Source: Bursaphelenchus xylophilus
Taxonomy: Eukaryota > Nematoda > Chromadorea > Rhabditida > Aphelenchoididae
Length of the DNA: 64,000 nt
Direction: 5' to 3'
Assembly: GCA_904066235.2 (NCBI GenBank)
Contig: CAJFCV020000005.1
Coordinates: 5,451,501 to 5,515,500 of the forward strand
The notes beneath the pieces were generated by a model. The model did not search any database and was not told where the DNA came from. It saw nothing but the letters and a program-made list of their open reading frames with translations. Below are positions 43,843 to 56,284 of this stretch, piece by piece (positions within the stretch are counted from its first letter, which is position 1; each line of letters opens with the position of its first letter). Made by a program: the position numbers and the translations under genes.

Positions 43843-46800
43843 CTATGAATCCAAAGAAGTCTTCTTTGAGATATGGGTCATCCCAAGCTCGTCTTTACTC
43901 AACACTTGAATGAAATCGGGACGACAAGTCTGCACAAGATATTGAACAAGCCGGTCATCATGGGTGATGACAATGAGTTGCAAATCAGAACGGCAAGTGA
44001 AATTGTCGCCCGAATTAAAGACGTCCAGCAGATCCTTAAGCATGGATCCCATATTCTCAATTTTTGACGAATCCAGATTTGTGGTTGGTTCATCCAGAGT
44101 AAGAATAGGGCAGTTCATACCAAAAACGTCAGCCAACGCAATGCGAATCAGAATTGAAGCAAGCATCTATATACGAAGATTTACTGTTAAATCAGGAGAT
44201 CTTACCTTCTGGCCGGCGCTGCAACGTCCTCTCATTTCGATTTCTTCTTGTTCCACCACCATGACCACCGAATAATCATAACTCTTTCGTTTATCCGTTC
44301 CGGATGCCGGTTGTGATCTACATATACATAAATACAATAAAATCTATTGGAAGAATAAAACACGTAACGTCCACTCACTTGATACGAATAGTTTCCACAT
44401 CAGTCCCTTGGTAAACCTTTGGCCAAAGATCGAAGAGGATCGCATTGATTTCCTCCATCTTCCCATGATGGAATGCGATGATACTCTCATCCAGGACATT
44501 CCTGAACTTGTTGATGTCCTCAATTCCAGCTTGAAGGACCATTTTTTCGATAACCCTCTCATGTAATTTGACCTTTGCGTTAACCATGGAGTCCTGTTTC
44601 AATTTAATATCAATTTCCTTCAACTTCTTTTGTAACTCGCTTAATCCTCCCTCTTTTTGGCTTATTTGATTTCTTAAGATCAACGCCCTCTTGTTTAAAG
44701 ACGTGGCCTAAACCAGTCATTACCCTTATTTTGTATCTTTACCTTTTCATTCAACTCTTGAAGACTTGGTTTTTGTTTGATTCCCAATGATGCCAATTGA
44801 GCTTTAAGTCCAACAATCTTTTCCTGACCATTCATTATTCTCATTTGCAATTCCAGAATTCTGTGTTGGCTTTCTTCGTTATCACAGTTAGCTAAAGTGA
44901 TAGTGCAATTGTTGATTTCTCTTCTCGTGGCTTCAATCTTCTCATTTAACTCTATCTTTCTTCTTTCCGATTCCTCTTTATTTACACTCAGATTCCGTTG
45001 ATTTGCCAATTTCTGATGTATGCGGGTGAGAGAATCCAAGAAACTTTTCCTTTCCGTGATCTGAGATGATAATTCGTTTCTTTCGGTTCTATTTCTGACT
45101 TCCGTATCTTCCACTTTCTTCTTACACTTCTCCAAATTGGCCTTTAGTTGTTCTCTTCGCCCCCGAATCTGCTCAAGTTCGACTTGAACACTGGCCAAGG
45201 CGCTCTTCTTCTCGGCCAGGTCAGCTTCAAACTTGGACTTACTTCCTTCAGTTTGGAAAATGATTTTTTCAACATTCTCAATCTGAATTTTTCGGATTCC
45301 TGTAACTTTAACCGTCTTCCTACCTGTCTATTTAAGTCAGCTTCCATTCTGGAGACTTCACTTTCCTTTTCGATCTTCTCTCTGACCATTTTAATCTCAT
45401 CATTCACATATCTGACTCTCTGATGGAAGATCAAATTCATCTCCTTCTTCTGTGCTTCAGCCAGTTTGCTTTTGATTTTCATTATTTCTTCATTCAAATT
45501 CACAACGCTTAACTACAAACCAGTATATAACCCTTGCCATTCTTACCTTGTCCTTCATTTTGTGACCATCTTTCTCGTTGCATTTCTTTTCACAAAGCGG
45601 ACAATCGCCCGTTTCATCGAGGGACGCCGCCCATTTTCTGTAGATGACTTCCGTTCCTTCCAATTCATTCAGTTCCTTCTTGAGGTCCACCACTTCCGTC
45701 TGCACTCTCTTCAATTCTTCTACTCCATCTCTTTTCTCGGATAAATTTACGTTCTTCCTAGACTCCATCATAAAATTATTATTATACGAGCCCGTTCGCA
45801 AAGTCGCAGAATGATTTATGCGACATGCACCTTTGTAATTTTGTACTTTTTTTCATCGTGCAAATGGTTTTTTTTTTTGGAACAGCTCATACCTTGAATT
45901 TTTTGCACAGTGCATGTTGCCGAACTCACTTCAGCGACTTTGCAAACGAACCAATAGACGTCTTACCGTAACCTGTTAGCCAAGAATCTGACCGAGAGTT
46001 TCTCAAAAGCCTGTTCGTGATCCACACTGAGCCCCTCAACCCCGTCAATCAGATCATCAATATTAATCTCATGAGAAGAGAGATCTGTGAGAACATTGGC
46101 CTCATTCTGAAGACCACTCAGCTGATTCGAGACAAGTGCAAGATCAACCCGTTCTCTTTGAATCATCTTGTTCAACCTGACCTTTAAATGATTCTTGTTC
46201 GAATAGAGTTGGTCTAATCTAAAAGAATATTAACAATAAACTGAATTCTTTCTTACTTTTCGGTCACTTCCTTAAGACTTTTCTCCGTTTTTTGCACAGA
46301 AATGATGAGATTGTCTTCTTCTCTGCTCTTCACAGTATGCATGATTTGATTTTCATGGGACAACCTCCTGGCCTCATTCAAATCCAAACCATCTTGTTGA
46401 CGATCACCGCTTCTTAGATTGTCGAGGTTCTTCAGGTCTGACTCTAAGGACTTCAAAGTGCTAGTGAAGAAAGCGATGAAATGGGCGCCATCTCCTAAGC
46501 AATAACCGTATCGGAAATAAAAACCTTACCTTGGATACCATATTTTTCTTGTCCTTGTTTGACCAAGTCATCGCATTCTGTTTTATAATTGTTTAACATC
46601 TAAAACGACAAATGTGGAACAATCATTACAATCCGTACCATTTCATTTGCTTCAGCCGTATTTAAGGCAGCCTGGATTTGTTCCGCTTCTGAATTAAACA
46701 ATGCCAAGTCTGCATACAATCTGAGTTCAGTTTCCTTGGTCTTTTCTCGCTTCGCTGTTATATCCGTCATTTGACTAGATCGCAAGGACTAGGAATCCAG

Positions 46801-47938
46801 ATACCTAATACAACATCTAAAACACAAACCTGATCTATTCTGCACTGCAACTCTTCTTTTGTGCCCGGGAAAGGATCAACCTTGAGGCCTTGTAGAGATT
46901 CTTGGACATTTTTTATCTCATTGGATATGAGAGCTGAAGAACATCGTTGTTGAAATGTCTAAAAACAATGCTAATACCTGCTTGATTCTCCATCTTTGTC
47001 ACTTCCTCAGTGTCCTTCCGATTCTTCTTTAATTCGTCTTCCACTTCCCTCAGTTCCTTGGAGTCGTCCTTGATATCCTTTCGAAATCTAGTAAGTTGAT
47101 TGTTGGTCTCTTCTCTACTCAAAACTAATTGGGCCCGATCCTTATTCGCCTGGTCAAGGTATGGAATTTCCGTGGTTACAACCAACAATTCGGCTTGCTG
47201 AAAATAAACTTCGGTTACATGCAACATAACCTCGGCATACCAACTCCTTGATGGTATCCTTAAGCCCTTCCATTGCTTTCACATATTTCGAAACTTCAAA
47301 AATAGCATCAAAGCGCAATTTCAATTCTTTCGGCTCGCTCAAGGGCCAAGTTGATTCTTCTTGATGACAAAATATGACATAATTCAAGACGGCAGCGGTG
47401 ACTCCAAAATGATTCAACATCTAAGATTCAATTACATATAAAACTATAACAACTTACTTCTCTGTTAAAATCAGCAACCTTAGAGGATACCATGCCAACC
47501 TCTCCATTAGGCTTTCTAACTGCCAAAGTAAACTCTTCTGACTTGGTGGTGATCTTATTTGTTTTCGGCCCTAAAGATCCTGTCATTCTTTTAGTCGCCG
47601 TACAAACGCCATGGAAATTGACAAACTCCAATTGAACTAAGGCATCCACCTTCTTCTTCTTTGACAGCTAAATACGCAAGGTTACGCAAGTATGTCGGCA
47701 CTTACTCTCTGACTGTGTACGAAACCAGGCAATTTACCCGGAGGTAAAGTCCCACTTGTGACGAAATTCAGAGCCTCGACGGCAGTCTAAAGAAGGTCAA
47801 AGTAACTCCTTTTCCTACTGTTTTCCCCGTTCCATTCGGACCTTGGATGATTGTCAAAGGCTTGATGAAGTCGATGGTCTGAGATTCTTCTCCGATACTC
47901 CTTATATTTTGCAATCTCATCGACGTTAAAGTCGTCAT
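43843..47938 (-). CDS. RAD50: RAD50 double-strand-break repair ATPase
   Basis: Start [19 protein letters not shown] at 47,938; end [10 protein letters not shown] with stop at 43,843. Rad50 is the SMC-like ATPase of the Mre11-Rad50-Nbs1 complex. Seen: Walker A GPNGTGKT (split by an intron just after), [22 protein letters not shown] (the Q-loop region, cited as [13 protein letters not shown]), long coiled coils, the zinc-hook CPLC at about 45,600 ([10 protein letters not shown]), a second coiled coil, and the C-terminal Walker B and D-loop [13 protein letters not shown] with ITHDDRLV. A 41-base intron near 45,283-45,323 restores frame. A 164-base MITE sits in another intron. Some 18 short exons. 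Complete gene of normal domain order. Confidence 0.95.
45789..45952. mobile_element. 164-base MITE in RAD50 intron
   Basis: Left end AGCCCGTTCGCAAAGTCGCAG and right end CAGCGACTTTGCAAACGAAC are imperfect inverses; inner parts GACATGCACCTTTG and GCACAGTGCATGTTG also pair. Non-coding. Confidence 0.7.
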
Positions 47939-48057
47939 GCCGATTATAAGGTGATCTTAGCCTTTTTATTACAATACAATAACGTGCGGTAAAATCTCGC
48001 ACACGAAATCCTAGAATTAGAAATCTAAAATTTTTAATTTTCTTTTTGAATTTATCC

Positions 48058-48065
48058 TTTGGCGC
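48058..48065 (+). promoter_or_regulatory. Perfect E2F consensus site between RAD50 and TONSL
   Basis: TTTGGCGC matches the E2F consensus TTTSSCGC exactly. It lies 120 bases upstream of each start codon in the 244-base divergent spacer of two S-phase repair genes. An E2F gene lies at 61.2-62.3 kb in this window. Occupancy is inference. Confidence 0.5.
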
Positions 48066-48182
48066 CTTTCGTAAAATCTTTCCAAGCTGCGCCCGATGTT
48101 TTGGCAGAATAAAGCATTTTTGAATTTTTTATATACAATTTTATATTATTTTATATAAAAAAGGCCGTGTCAAGAATTCCTG

Positions 48183-51100
48183 ATGTCAAAAAAGTATGGA
48201 AACGAGGACAGGGAAATCAGGAGTATGTTTTTTTGACATTTTTCATCTTTTTTTAGATCTTCGCCAAAAATTGAAGTGTTATAAGGACAATGGGAATATC
48301 GATGGACAATCGGAAATTCTGGTCCAACTCGGCGATGAATATCGTCAGATGGTAAAAAATGATGAAGCTCTGGAATGTTACAATGATGCCGTCAAGTTGG
48401 CACAGAAGATATCCAAATTTGAAAATCTTGCACACTGCCACAGGAATATCGCTTCGATTTTGAGTGAAGGTAAATTTTCCTTAAGAGTTTTTCATTTGTA
48501 GAAAACGACGAAGCTGCGCGAAAGCATGTTCAATTATTTTTGACTTATGCTAGAAAAATGGGAAGCCACAACATGATTCAGTTGGCTCTACATGAATATG
48601 CATTTATATATCAAGGATACGCTACTTTAAACAAATGGTACCTCCTCGAGGTATTATTATTGTTTTGTGTTCTTTATCTCTTTTAGGCATTTGAGAAGGC
48701 GTTGCAATGTAAACAATATCTGACCAAGCATGCAGGGGACATTGATAATGATAAGGAAGCTGTAAAAACTGCTGAGAATAGTAAAAGAAGAATGGCGGGG
48801 ATAAACTCGCTCCTGGCGGAGATATTTCAATGTTTTGGAGATTATCCGGCGGCTCTTCGGTATAATAATATGGCAGTTGAATACGCTCAGTAAGTCGTTT
48901 TAATTAATTATTTTTTGTTTAGATCAACTAAAGACTACGGCCTCTTATACAGCTGTTTGTTGATGAAGATTGAGTTGACGAACGGGGAAAAGAAAGTTGC
49001 TTTAGCCAAGCAAAGGATGGAGGTTGCTCATCAGCATCTGAAACAAAATATCAATGAAGCTGATCTCGAGTACTCTAAGCAGATTCTCAACTTTTTCCCA
49101 TCCAATTTTGATGATTTGGCTCCAGTTTTAAAAATATTATTTAAATTGAGGAAAAATTCTAAAGTGTCTTCCGTGTGCAAGGAGTACTTATGTTTTAGTA
49201 AGACAACTTTCACTTTTTTTTATTCTAATTTAGTTTGGAAATACGATAAACGAATTGCTGCGCTAAGTAAGAACTTAGATGATACATCGAAATACAAGAT
49301 TTGTGAGAGGATTGCTGATTCTGCCGTCAATATAAAATTGTTCGAACTTGCTCTGAGATTTTACGAGCGAATGTTAGGGTAGGATTAGTTATTGTTACAA
49401 ATTATATTGTTTTAGGTATTCGACAAATATTCGGTACAAAGAGAAAGCCTTGGTGTCTATAGCAGAAACTCTGATTGATCTGGGAGACTTTCGAAAAGCT
49501 TCTGAATATTACGAAAAGTGTTTGGAGTTGATTAGAAAATATTTTGGAAAAGATAAAACTAAAGTAAGTTTTTTTTTCTAAATTAACCAGGGATGTGCGA
49601 CGCTCAGATTTTGATGAAACTTGGCACAAATTTACAAGTCACTTTCTTGAAAATTTTAGCGTACAAAGTTTCGTGCCTTGCGAAATGTGTGACTTCCTTT
49701 ATGAGCGTCGCACTTGGGGTACTTGCCTTGAAAATTTGGTTTGATACGCTGATTTAACACGGTCATTGCAGCTTACTGAAACTGAAATCAGCCTGGCTGT
49801 TACAAGAAGCAAAGACGTTTCACTTCCCGTGGATGTTCGATTCAAGTCTCTCAAGAAATGTTTCGATCTTGATCTAAACAGCGATATGGAAAATGTTGTT
49901 TTGGAAGCAATCGTCATGTTATTGAATGTAAATAGGCAACAGTATAAGAATCAAGAGATTGATAAATGGACGAATGCATGGAAAGAGAAGAGAGAGCGGT
50001 TGGAAAACGGTCAAGACCCTCAAAATGAAGAAGTTGAAGATGGGGAAGAAGACGAAGAAGATGAAGAAGTTTTCGGGGATGTTACGGAGAAGGATATGAT
50101 GTATGATTTGGAAGGTATGTTGAAACTTTTCGATAACATTATTCTAGAAAAATATATAAAGTATGAGCAGAGAAATACTCTGGAAAAGAAAAAGAATAGT
50201 CGAAATACGAAGGGCGAGACGCTACTTCACGAAGCTGCTCGGGACGGAGATTTGGACAAAGTCAAGCAACTTCTACAGTGTGTAAGATTATTTTTGCAAA
50301 CCCTTATATTCTAGGGATACGATGTGAATGCGAAGGATTACGGTGGCTGGACTCCATTGAGTGAGGCTGTGAATCATGGTCATCTTGATGTCTCCAGAGT
50401 ACTTTTGCAAAATGGAGCTGAAGTCGATTGCCAATCTGGACAGGCACTTCTGAATGATGATGGGACTGCGTGTGTAAGTCCATTTTTACGTTTAAAAAAT
50501 ATTTATATAGGATTCTGCAGGAGATACTCCTTTAATGGAAGCGTGTGCCAACGGTCATATAGATGTGGCCAAACTACTAATTACTTTTAAAGCCAGTGTC
50601 AGTCGATGCAATCACAATGGATTCTCTGCTCTTTACTTTTTGAATTCTTATATTAATAATCATGATCTGGACGACAATCAGAAACGAGAATGTCAAAAGT
50701 TGGCCCAGGAGATTGATGAGAAACAAAGGAAAGGTAAGAGGTGTAACGAGAGCTCATCATAATCATGCTTCAAGAAATATTCCAAAAAGTATATGCGAAA
50801 ATCTTTGTGCTCTTTGCAGCTATCCAAGAAATTGTTTTTAATGTTGAAGTCGTGCATTTTTATACGTATATAATATGCAGAATAATTTTTTCTTGCGTTC
50901 GCGGAGATGCAATTTTAAAAAATGTGCCAATTGTCTCCGCCGACCCGAGAAAAAATTGCGTATTCTAAAAACGCATGATTTCGAATTTTAAAAACAAGAC
51001 AAGTTTCTTGATTATCTCTAGAGCTTGAAGATTCGCAAAAATTGTCCTGAATTTAATTTGAACAATCTAGACTTTTTTAGAGGGATTCAAGGAGAGTGCT

Positions 51101-51872
51101 CTCTTTCCAATCTCATCTAGTCCTTGCACAAGTAAAGGGGTTAGATGTCATTCTCCTGTTCAAATCATTGATGACATCAACCTTCCCAAAAAGTTGAAAA
51201 AGCGACCAGAACGGAGAGCCCCTTCATATGACCGAGGTGTTGCAATGGATGACGATTTTGGCCCCTTGCCAACGGAATCTGCTCCTGATGAAGATATTCA
51301 TATGGCTCTTAATTTATATGGAAATGATGAGACCTTTGATCACTTTTCCACAACAAGTAGTGAAAGAAGGAGGAATCGAAATTTTGCTATTGAAGAAGGG
51401 AATAGGTCTCGAATAAACACGGAGAACTCGAGCAGATCGTCAAGGAAAAGAGCGGCCTCACCAATTTCTGTTTCCACTTCCTCGTCAGCCAAGAAATCTG
51501 CTACAATTGCACATACATCTTCTTATAGCAGGTCTAGTAGACCAGAACGAGTAGAAGCGATTGCACGACCAACATCTAGGAAAAAGAAAAAGTAAGCACA
51601 CCAATAGTATAATTATAATTGTTTAGGTTTGCATTCACCAAGAGGACATTCGATATTATAAATCCGCTCACAAATCAGCCGGTTACAATGAGGCGGTGTT
51701 TTGCAGGTAATGGATTTCACAAATGGGTTGCTTTACCCATTTGAATAATTTAAGAACACAGTGTTGTCAGTGTGGTATGTTGTACTAGTTCCTAAAACTT
51801 GCAGATGACGGCGTAGACATGGATGAAGTGATCAACTTGGTCGATCAAATCTTCGTGCGGTACAACGAGTAA
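48183..51872 (+). CDS. TONSL: TONSL-like TPR and ankyrin repair protein
   Basis: Start [19 protein letters not shown] at 48,183; stop TAA at 51,870. TONSL with MMS22L supports recombination at stalled forks and reads unmethylated H4K20 through its ankyrin repeats. Visible: N-terminal TPRs ([27 protein letters not shown], cited as [45 protein letters not shown]), an acidic linker ([18 protein letters not shown]), three ankyrin repeats ([64 protein letters not shown]), and a Ser/Arg-rich tail ending [10 protein letters not shown]. The human C-terminal LRRs are absent, as seems usual in nematodes. About 13 exons; two introns hold transposon remnants. Confidence 0.88.
49590..49735. repeat. Deleted copy of MITE family A in TONSL intron
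   Basis: GTGCGACGCTCAGATTTTGA at the left and ATGAGCGTCGCACTTGGGGT at the right are inverse to one another and match the ends of the full copies. Most of the interior is missing. Confidence 0.75.
50765..51010. repeat. Decayed copy of the CAGGGTGTTTC palindrome in TONSL intron
   Basis: CTTCAAGAAATATTCC, TTTGTGCTCTTTGCAGCTATC and, inverted on the right, TTCTAAAAACGCATGATTTC resemble the arms of the 37,768-38,839 palindrome. It is much shortened. Confidence 0.6.
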
Positions 51873-51901
51873 ATAAATCCTGATACTAATGTTTATTCGC
51901 T

Positions 51902-52672
51902 CTATCGGTAGCTACAGCTTTGTTTATCACTTTTTATGGGTGTGTTGTCTGAGTTCTCTCGACCAGAAACGAAGACTGGAGTCCGGTCATGACGGTCGGT
52001 ATCGTTAGATGAAAACTTTTCTGCTATAGGGAAGTCGTTCTCGGCATCCAGTTCTTCTATGTCGATTCCTGGATCCAGAGTGACGTCATCTTCCAATTTG
52101 TACTTGTTGATGTCGATTTCTTTCCGGCTCTTTCCTTTCTTTGATTTCTTATGTTTCTTTTTATCCTTGGAACCTCTCTGTAAATGATTTAGAAACAATT
52201 AATGTTTTATTATACGATTACCTTTTTGACAGATTTTCTCTCGGATCCGGCGGTCTTCTCTTTCTTGTTCTTCGACTTCCTTGAATCTTCACTACTCTTA
52301 ACAGTAGTACTAGTTCCTTTACTGGCTGCGGTCACTTTTTGTTGTGATTGTGGTTGACTCGAGGCTTTGCTTGAATGGACTCTCTTCGAACCATGATTTC
52401 CGTTCCTTGTTGTTTGATCCTTGCTGATTGTTGTAGCAGTTGAAGTCGCTATAGATGATAATTATACTCTTATTACACAATTCCTTACTTTTACTAGCCT
52501 CTTTTTCTTTGACTAGAAGAATGGGGCTGTTTACATTACTGTTTGGCTGACTGCTGGTCCCACTTCTTGGTCTTGACTGTCTCCGTATTTGGGATATCTT
52601 TTTACATAACACTAGTAGATGCAATTGCATAGACCAGCAAATTATCAAGTAGATCGACGCGACCCACCACAT
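51902..52672 (-). CDS. Unrecognised Ser/Lys-rich protein with N-terminal hydrophobic segment
   Basis: Three exons; start MWWVASIYLIICWSMQLHLLV at 52,672, stop at 51,902. The N-terminal hydrophobic stretch fits a signal peptide or anchor. The rest is low-complexity: Ser/Thr/Gln-rich, then basic clusters (KSKNKKEKTAGSERKS, KDKKKHKKSKKGKSRK), followed by an acidic part with DLDPGIDIEELDAEND-like sequence (seen as LDPGIDIEELDAENDF) and a Cys-Ser-Tyr-Arg end. No family recognised. Convergent with TONSL, 29 bases apart. Confidence 0.65.
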
Positions 52673-52841
52673 TCTCGCCTAATGTAAAAGATGGAATGAA
52701 TTTTATTTGAAAGAAACGAACTTCTGAACCGTATTTACTGACACTTTTGAAAGATTGATTAGAATACAGTAACCTCCAATTACGTTTAATAAATGAGGGT
52801 TCAATTGAAGGCTCGACGATAAGATAAATCTATGCAAAACG

Positions 52842-54495
52842 CTACAGAAATCCATCCATCTCCCCAGAAACGTCCGTGAGTAGGTTCATCGAGGCAGCTC
52901 TCACTTCCATCGGCACCGAGACATCTTCCAATTGGTTGTTATTTAATCCCACACTCTCTCTGAGTTCGCTTTGCATTCTGAGTTTAAGAATATCGGATTG
53001 GCTGAGTTCCTTCGTGTTGATTCGAGTTGAGTGATCAGGTCCGTCTTCGTAACTTAGTGTCCTGTAGGCCAGAACAGCTTTATCTCCTTTCCGAGTCAGC
53101 ATAACATTTGTGTCTTTTGGGATGTAATAGATGTCCCCTCGTGTCACTTGGTGTATTCTTTCTCCGTTTTCTACGACTTCCACATCTCCGGATACAAAGA
53201 CGATGATACTCGCGCATTCTAAGGTTGGGAGGACGGCCTCTGTGGATGAGGAAGCCAGTTCGTCGTTGATTTTGATCTCATGCAAAGTAAAGTCAGCACA
53301 GTTCTCGGGGGCATATTCGGCCACATTTCTGGTCAGACTTTTTGGAGGCACCAAATAGTATTCGGGAGCAGTCATTCTGTAGTTGAGAACTTCGATTAGA
53401 CTCTTCTTGTCCACAAATTTATTGGTAAGACCAGCTCTTATCGTATTATTTGAGCAACCCACACATTCCACGCACTCTAAAAAATATTAATCAGGCGATG
53501 TAGGAATTTTGAGATAGTTGCAAAAAGACTGCTTACCTCCACTAAGGTATGCATGCAATTCCTCGGCCGCGTAGTAGCAGCATTGTCCTGGCTCTAAAAT
53601 CATGTGATTCAAATACAGAGGAGCGAAACATCCAACATCTCCGGGGAACCTCTGCATGGTATCTTTCATAATTTCGACGGTTTCTTCGATTAAACATCCT
53701 CTCACTCCATCATCCAGATCATTTTTGAGGATTTCCAGACATTTTACAATAACATCAGCATGATTTTTAATGTAAATCATCTTAGTGAAGCATGCCTTTA
53801 GGGCTTGTTTCAGCTCGTTACTGTCATCTCTGAAGCCAGCTTTTACCAGAGTCTTGAATCGTTGGCAATTCTCTATTCCCATAAGCGTTTTGATCTCCGG
53901 AAAAGCTGAAAAGATAGATGTATAATGGGAATATATTTGATGTGATCGTCTTAGTTTTATCGGTAAACCCTTACCTTCCATATTAATCAAGATCTCTTTG
54001 GCTGGTCTGAATCCACAAAGAAGTTCGAATCTGTTGAGCGCATAGGCCAGTTCAGGTTTATGATTTCTGTCAGGGTAATGGAAGGGATCGTTGTCATGTA
54101 ACTGAGTTGCTTGTTCTTTAGTGGGATGTACTTGTAGAGAAAGAGTATGTTCAATGGCCATGATTTTCATGATAAAAGGCAGATGATCATCTCCTTCATT
54201 GTTCTCTTCGAGTGCTCTGTGCTCACTTAACCTCACATCGGAGCCTTGAATTCGGGCCGGACCATCAGGATGTGTCCCCATCCATAGCTGCAAATAAATT
54301 TCTGTGCTTCGTACTTGATATAAATTTATTTTTTGTCAGCTTTCAATATACGAAACAATATCCTACCTCGGCATAAGGCTTCTGTTCATCGAGCATGAAC
54401 TTCTTGTGACCGGCGGCATAGAGAAGGCCAACCTCAGAAGAGGCACCCTTCTTGCCCCACTGGTAATTCTGGACATGACAATGGAGACGATGCAT
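52842..54495 (-). CDS. MPI: Mannose-6-phosphate isomerase, type I
   Basis: Start MHRLHCHVQNYQWGKKGASSE at 54,495; end EMDGFL with stop at 52,842. MPI interconverts fructose-6-phosphate and mannose-6-phosphate, feeding GDP-mannose synthesis. Zinc ligands are seen in LSLQVHPTKEQA (Gln, His), NHKPELAYAL (Glu) and AEELHAYLSGG (His); the catalytic region reads GECVECVGCSNNTIRAGLTNKFVD (cited as SNNTIRAGLTNK). KPYAELWMGTHPDGPA fits the N-terminal motif. About four exons. The N-terminus is slightly shorter than in human MPI, as expected for this start. A different frame over the first exon gives a longer but unrelated open frame. Confidence 0.95.
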
Positions 54496-56284
54496 TGGGA
54501 ACCCAAGAGAGGAGCGATGTCTGCAATAAAGACCTCAGGAATGACGAAGAAAGGTCGCCCCGGGCGAGATAAACGAGAGTCGCGCCACGAGTCATAACGT
54601 CGGAATCTGATTGTGAAACCTCATAATTAATGATCGAAGAGACGCAAACCGAAACCGCCAAAATTAAATAAAACATTACACCTTAGCGGAAGTCCCTCAA
54701 CCAAACAGAAATCTTTGTTTCTACCTGAAGAACCATAAATTAAGTTCATCTCCTACTTTATATAATACAATTAGTGCAGCGAAATTAAAGTTTGTTTCCA
54801 TGATCAAGAAAACGCCTAAAGAGTAGTCTTTACTTGTAAACAAACAGAAATACGGCAAAAAGATCATTAGTAATATTCATGGCGCAGACAAGTAGCCGAA
54901 GATATCAAATGTTAGGAGACAGTGTTCAGAAGTAGCAAAAAATAATAATTTGGGGATCGGGGTCAAGAACGTTGTCGCGCTGCTGATTACATAGAGATAG
55001 AGTCGACAGAATTGGGTCGGAGGATAGTCACGATGCCCTTTCTGATCGATGGAGATAAAGTTAGCGAGAGCGAGGGACCTCCAGTCGGGATGCCCCGGCG
55101 CTTATCGACGTCGAATCTGACGGATAACGGCCTCAGGTGAAAGGCAGGAATTGGAAGAAAACTTGGCGGTCAGGCCTCCGAATTATAATAAACACAAGTT
55201 TCGAAATTGTGACGCCATAAGAGCAACTTCAGCGAAGTCAGAGACCCACCTTCGAAACTCTTTTTGTCCTTCTAATGAGCTGGAATCTTGGTCGCCACTG
55301 GGTATAACTTAAAGTTTAAAGGGAGTAGTAGAAGGGTTTTGTGTTCTATTAAAGCACACCTTCAACTGGATACAAGAAATAAGACGGAACAGGTACTGTG
55401 ATGACGATTGGATTGGTATTTGTGACATTTGGGAGAGTATAGCAATTAAAAATCAAATTTCCTAATAAGCTTTACAAATAAAATTTAATGATGACTTATC
55501 CTCAAGTTCTGTTACACGCTAACTAACTATGTCACTAACCCAGTTATATTACGTAAGCACTCCCACCCAGAAGTCGGAGACTACAGTAAAGTGCATTTTA
55601 ATTGAGAATCAGCGCAAATGAAACCACGTCGCGAATTCCTGCTGAACCTATCTCCTCCCTCTACAAACCGTTTCAAGGTCACTGTTATCGTCATGGAATT
55701 GAGCAAGCCCAAAATTTTTGCTGAAATTATTGCCACTAACTGGTTTCCGATCAGAGACAGTTTGCATGGTGAAGGTCGGCATCATCGAATGTTGCAGACT
55801 GTCTAAACCTTCAATTAAAAATGATATAATATAATGGTTTGATTCGTAAGATATTTTCAATGATTTTCTCCAATCGGTATTATACAAATTTATTCAACAA
55901 TTGATACTTACAACAATTTTGCTGGGCGGGCCATAAAGTCTTGATATGCCTGCACAGTGCGCCGTCGACAATTTGTCGCGCGGCGACAAGTAAAATTCAA
56001 GGCGTCGCCAAATTTATATTTCGCGACACCTCGTCGCAACGCCAAACGTAAGGTCCGCACAGTGCGGAAACATGTCAAGACTTTTTAGCCCGCCTAGTAC
56101 ACGATTTGACTAGATATGATGACTTAAGTCTGAGTGTGACTAGTGGTTTGTTTCGTCTGACCAGTAGCGGACCATTTAAACAAATTAATGTACAAGTTCA
56201 GGAGACTCTCTTTGCTACTTCTGCAAAGAACTAATAATATTATTATCCTTTTCGAAAACAAAAACGGTGACGAAACAGAAGAAC
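54496..56284. other. Gene-poor 1.8 kb upstream of MPI
   Basis: No gene is supported here. A GC-richer part (about 54,950-55,320) carries short open frames on both strands, the best being MPFLIDGDKVSESEGPPVG.. at 55,033-55,140. A 62-codon frame at 55,618-55,806 (MKPRREFLLNLSPPS) has no recognisable homology. A 176-base MITE lies at 55,922-56,097. Confidence 0.45.
55922..56097. mobile_element. 176-base MITE upstream of MPI
   Basis: CTGGGCGGGCCATAAAGTCTTGA at the left (first 20: CTGGGCGGGCCATAAAGTCT) is inverse to TCAAGACTTTTTAGCCCGCC at the right, with CGCACAGTGCG-type sequence just inside both ends and a GTCGCGCGGCGAC palindrome inside. Non-coding. Confidence 0.75.

Noticed and set aside
45200..45330. 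Apparent frameshift in the RAD50 coiled coil
   Set aside because: A 41-base intron GTAGGAAG...AAATTCAG restores frame (NRQ to IENVEKIIF).
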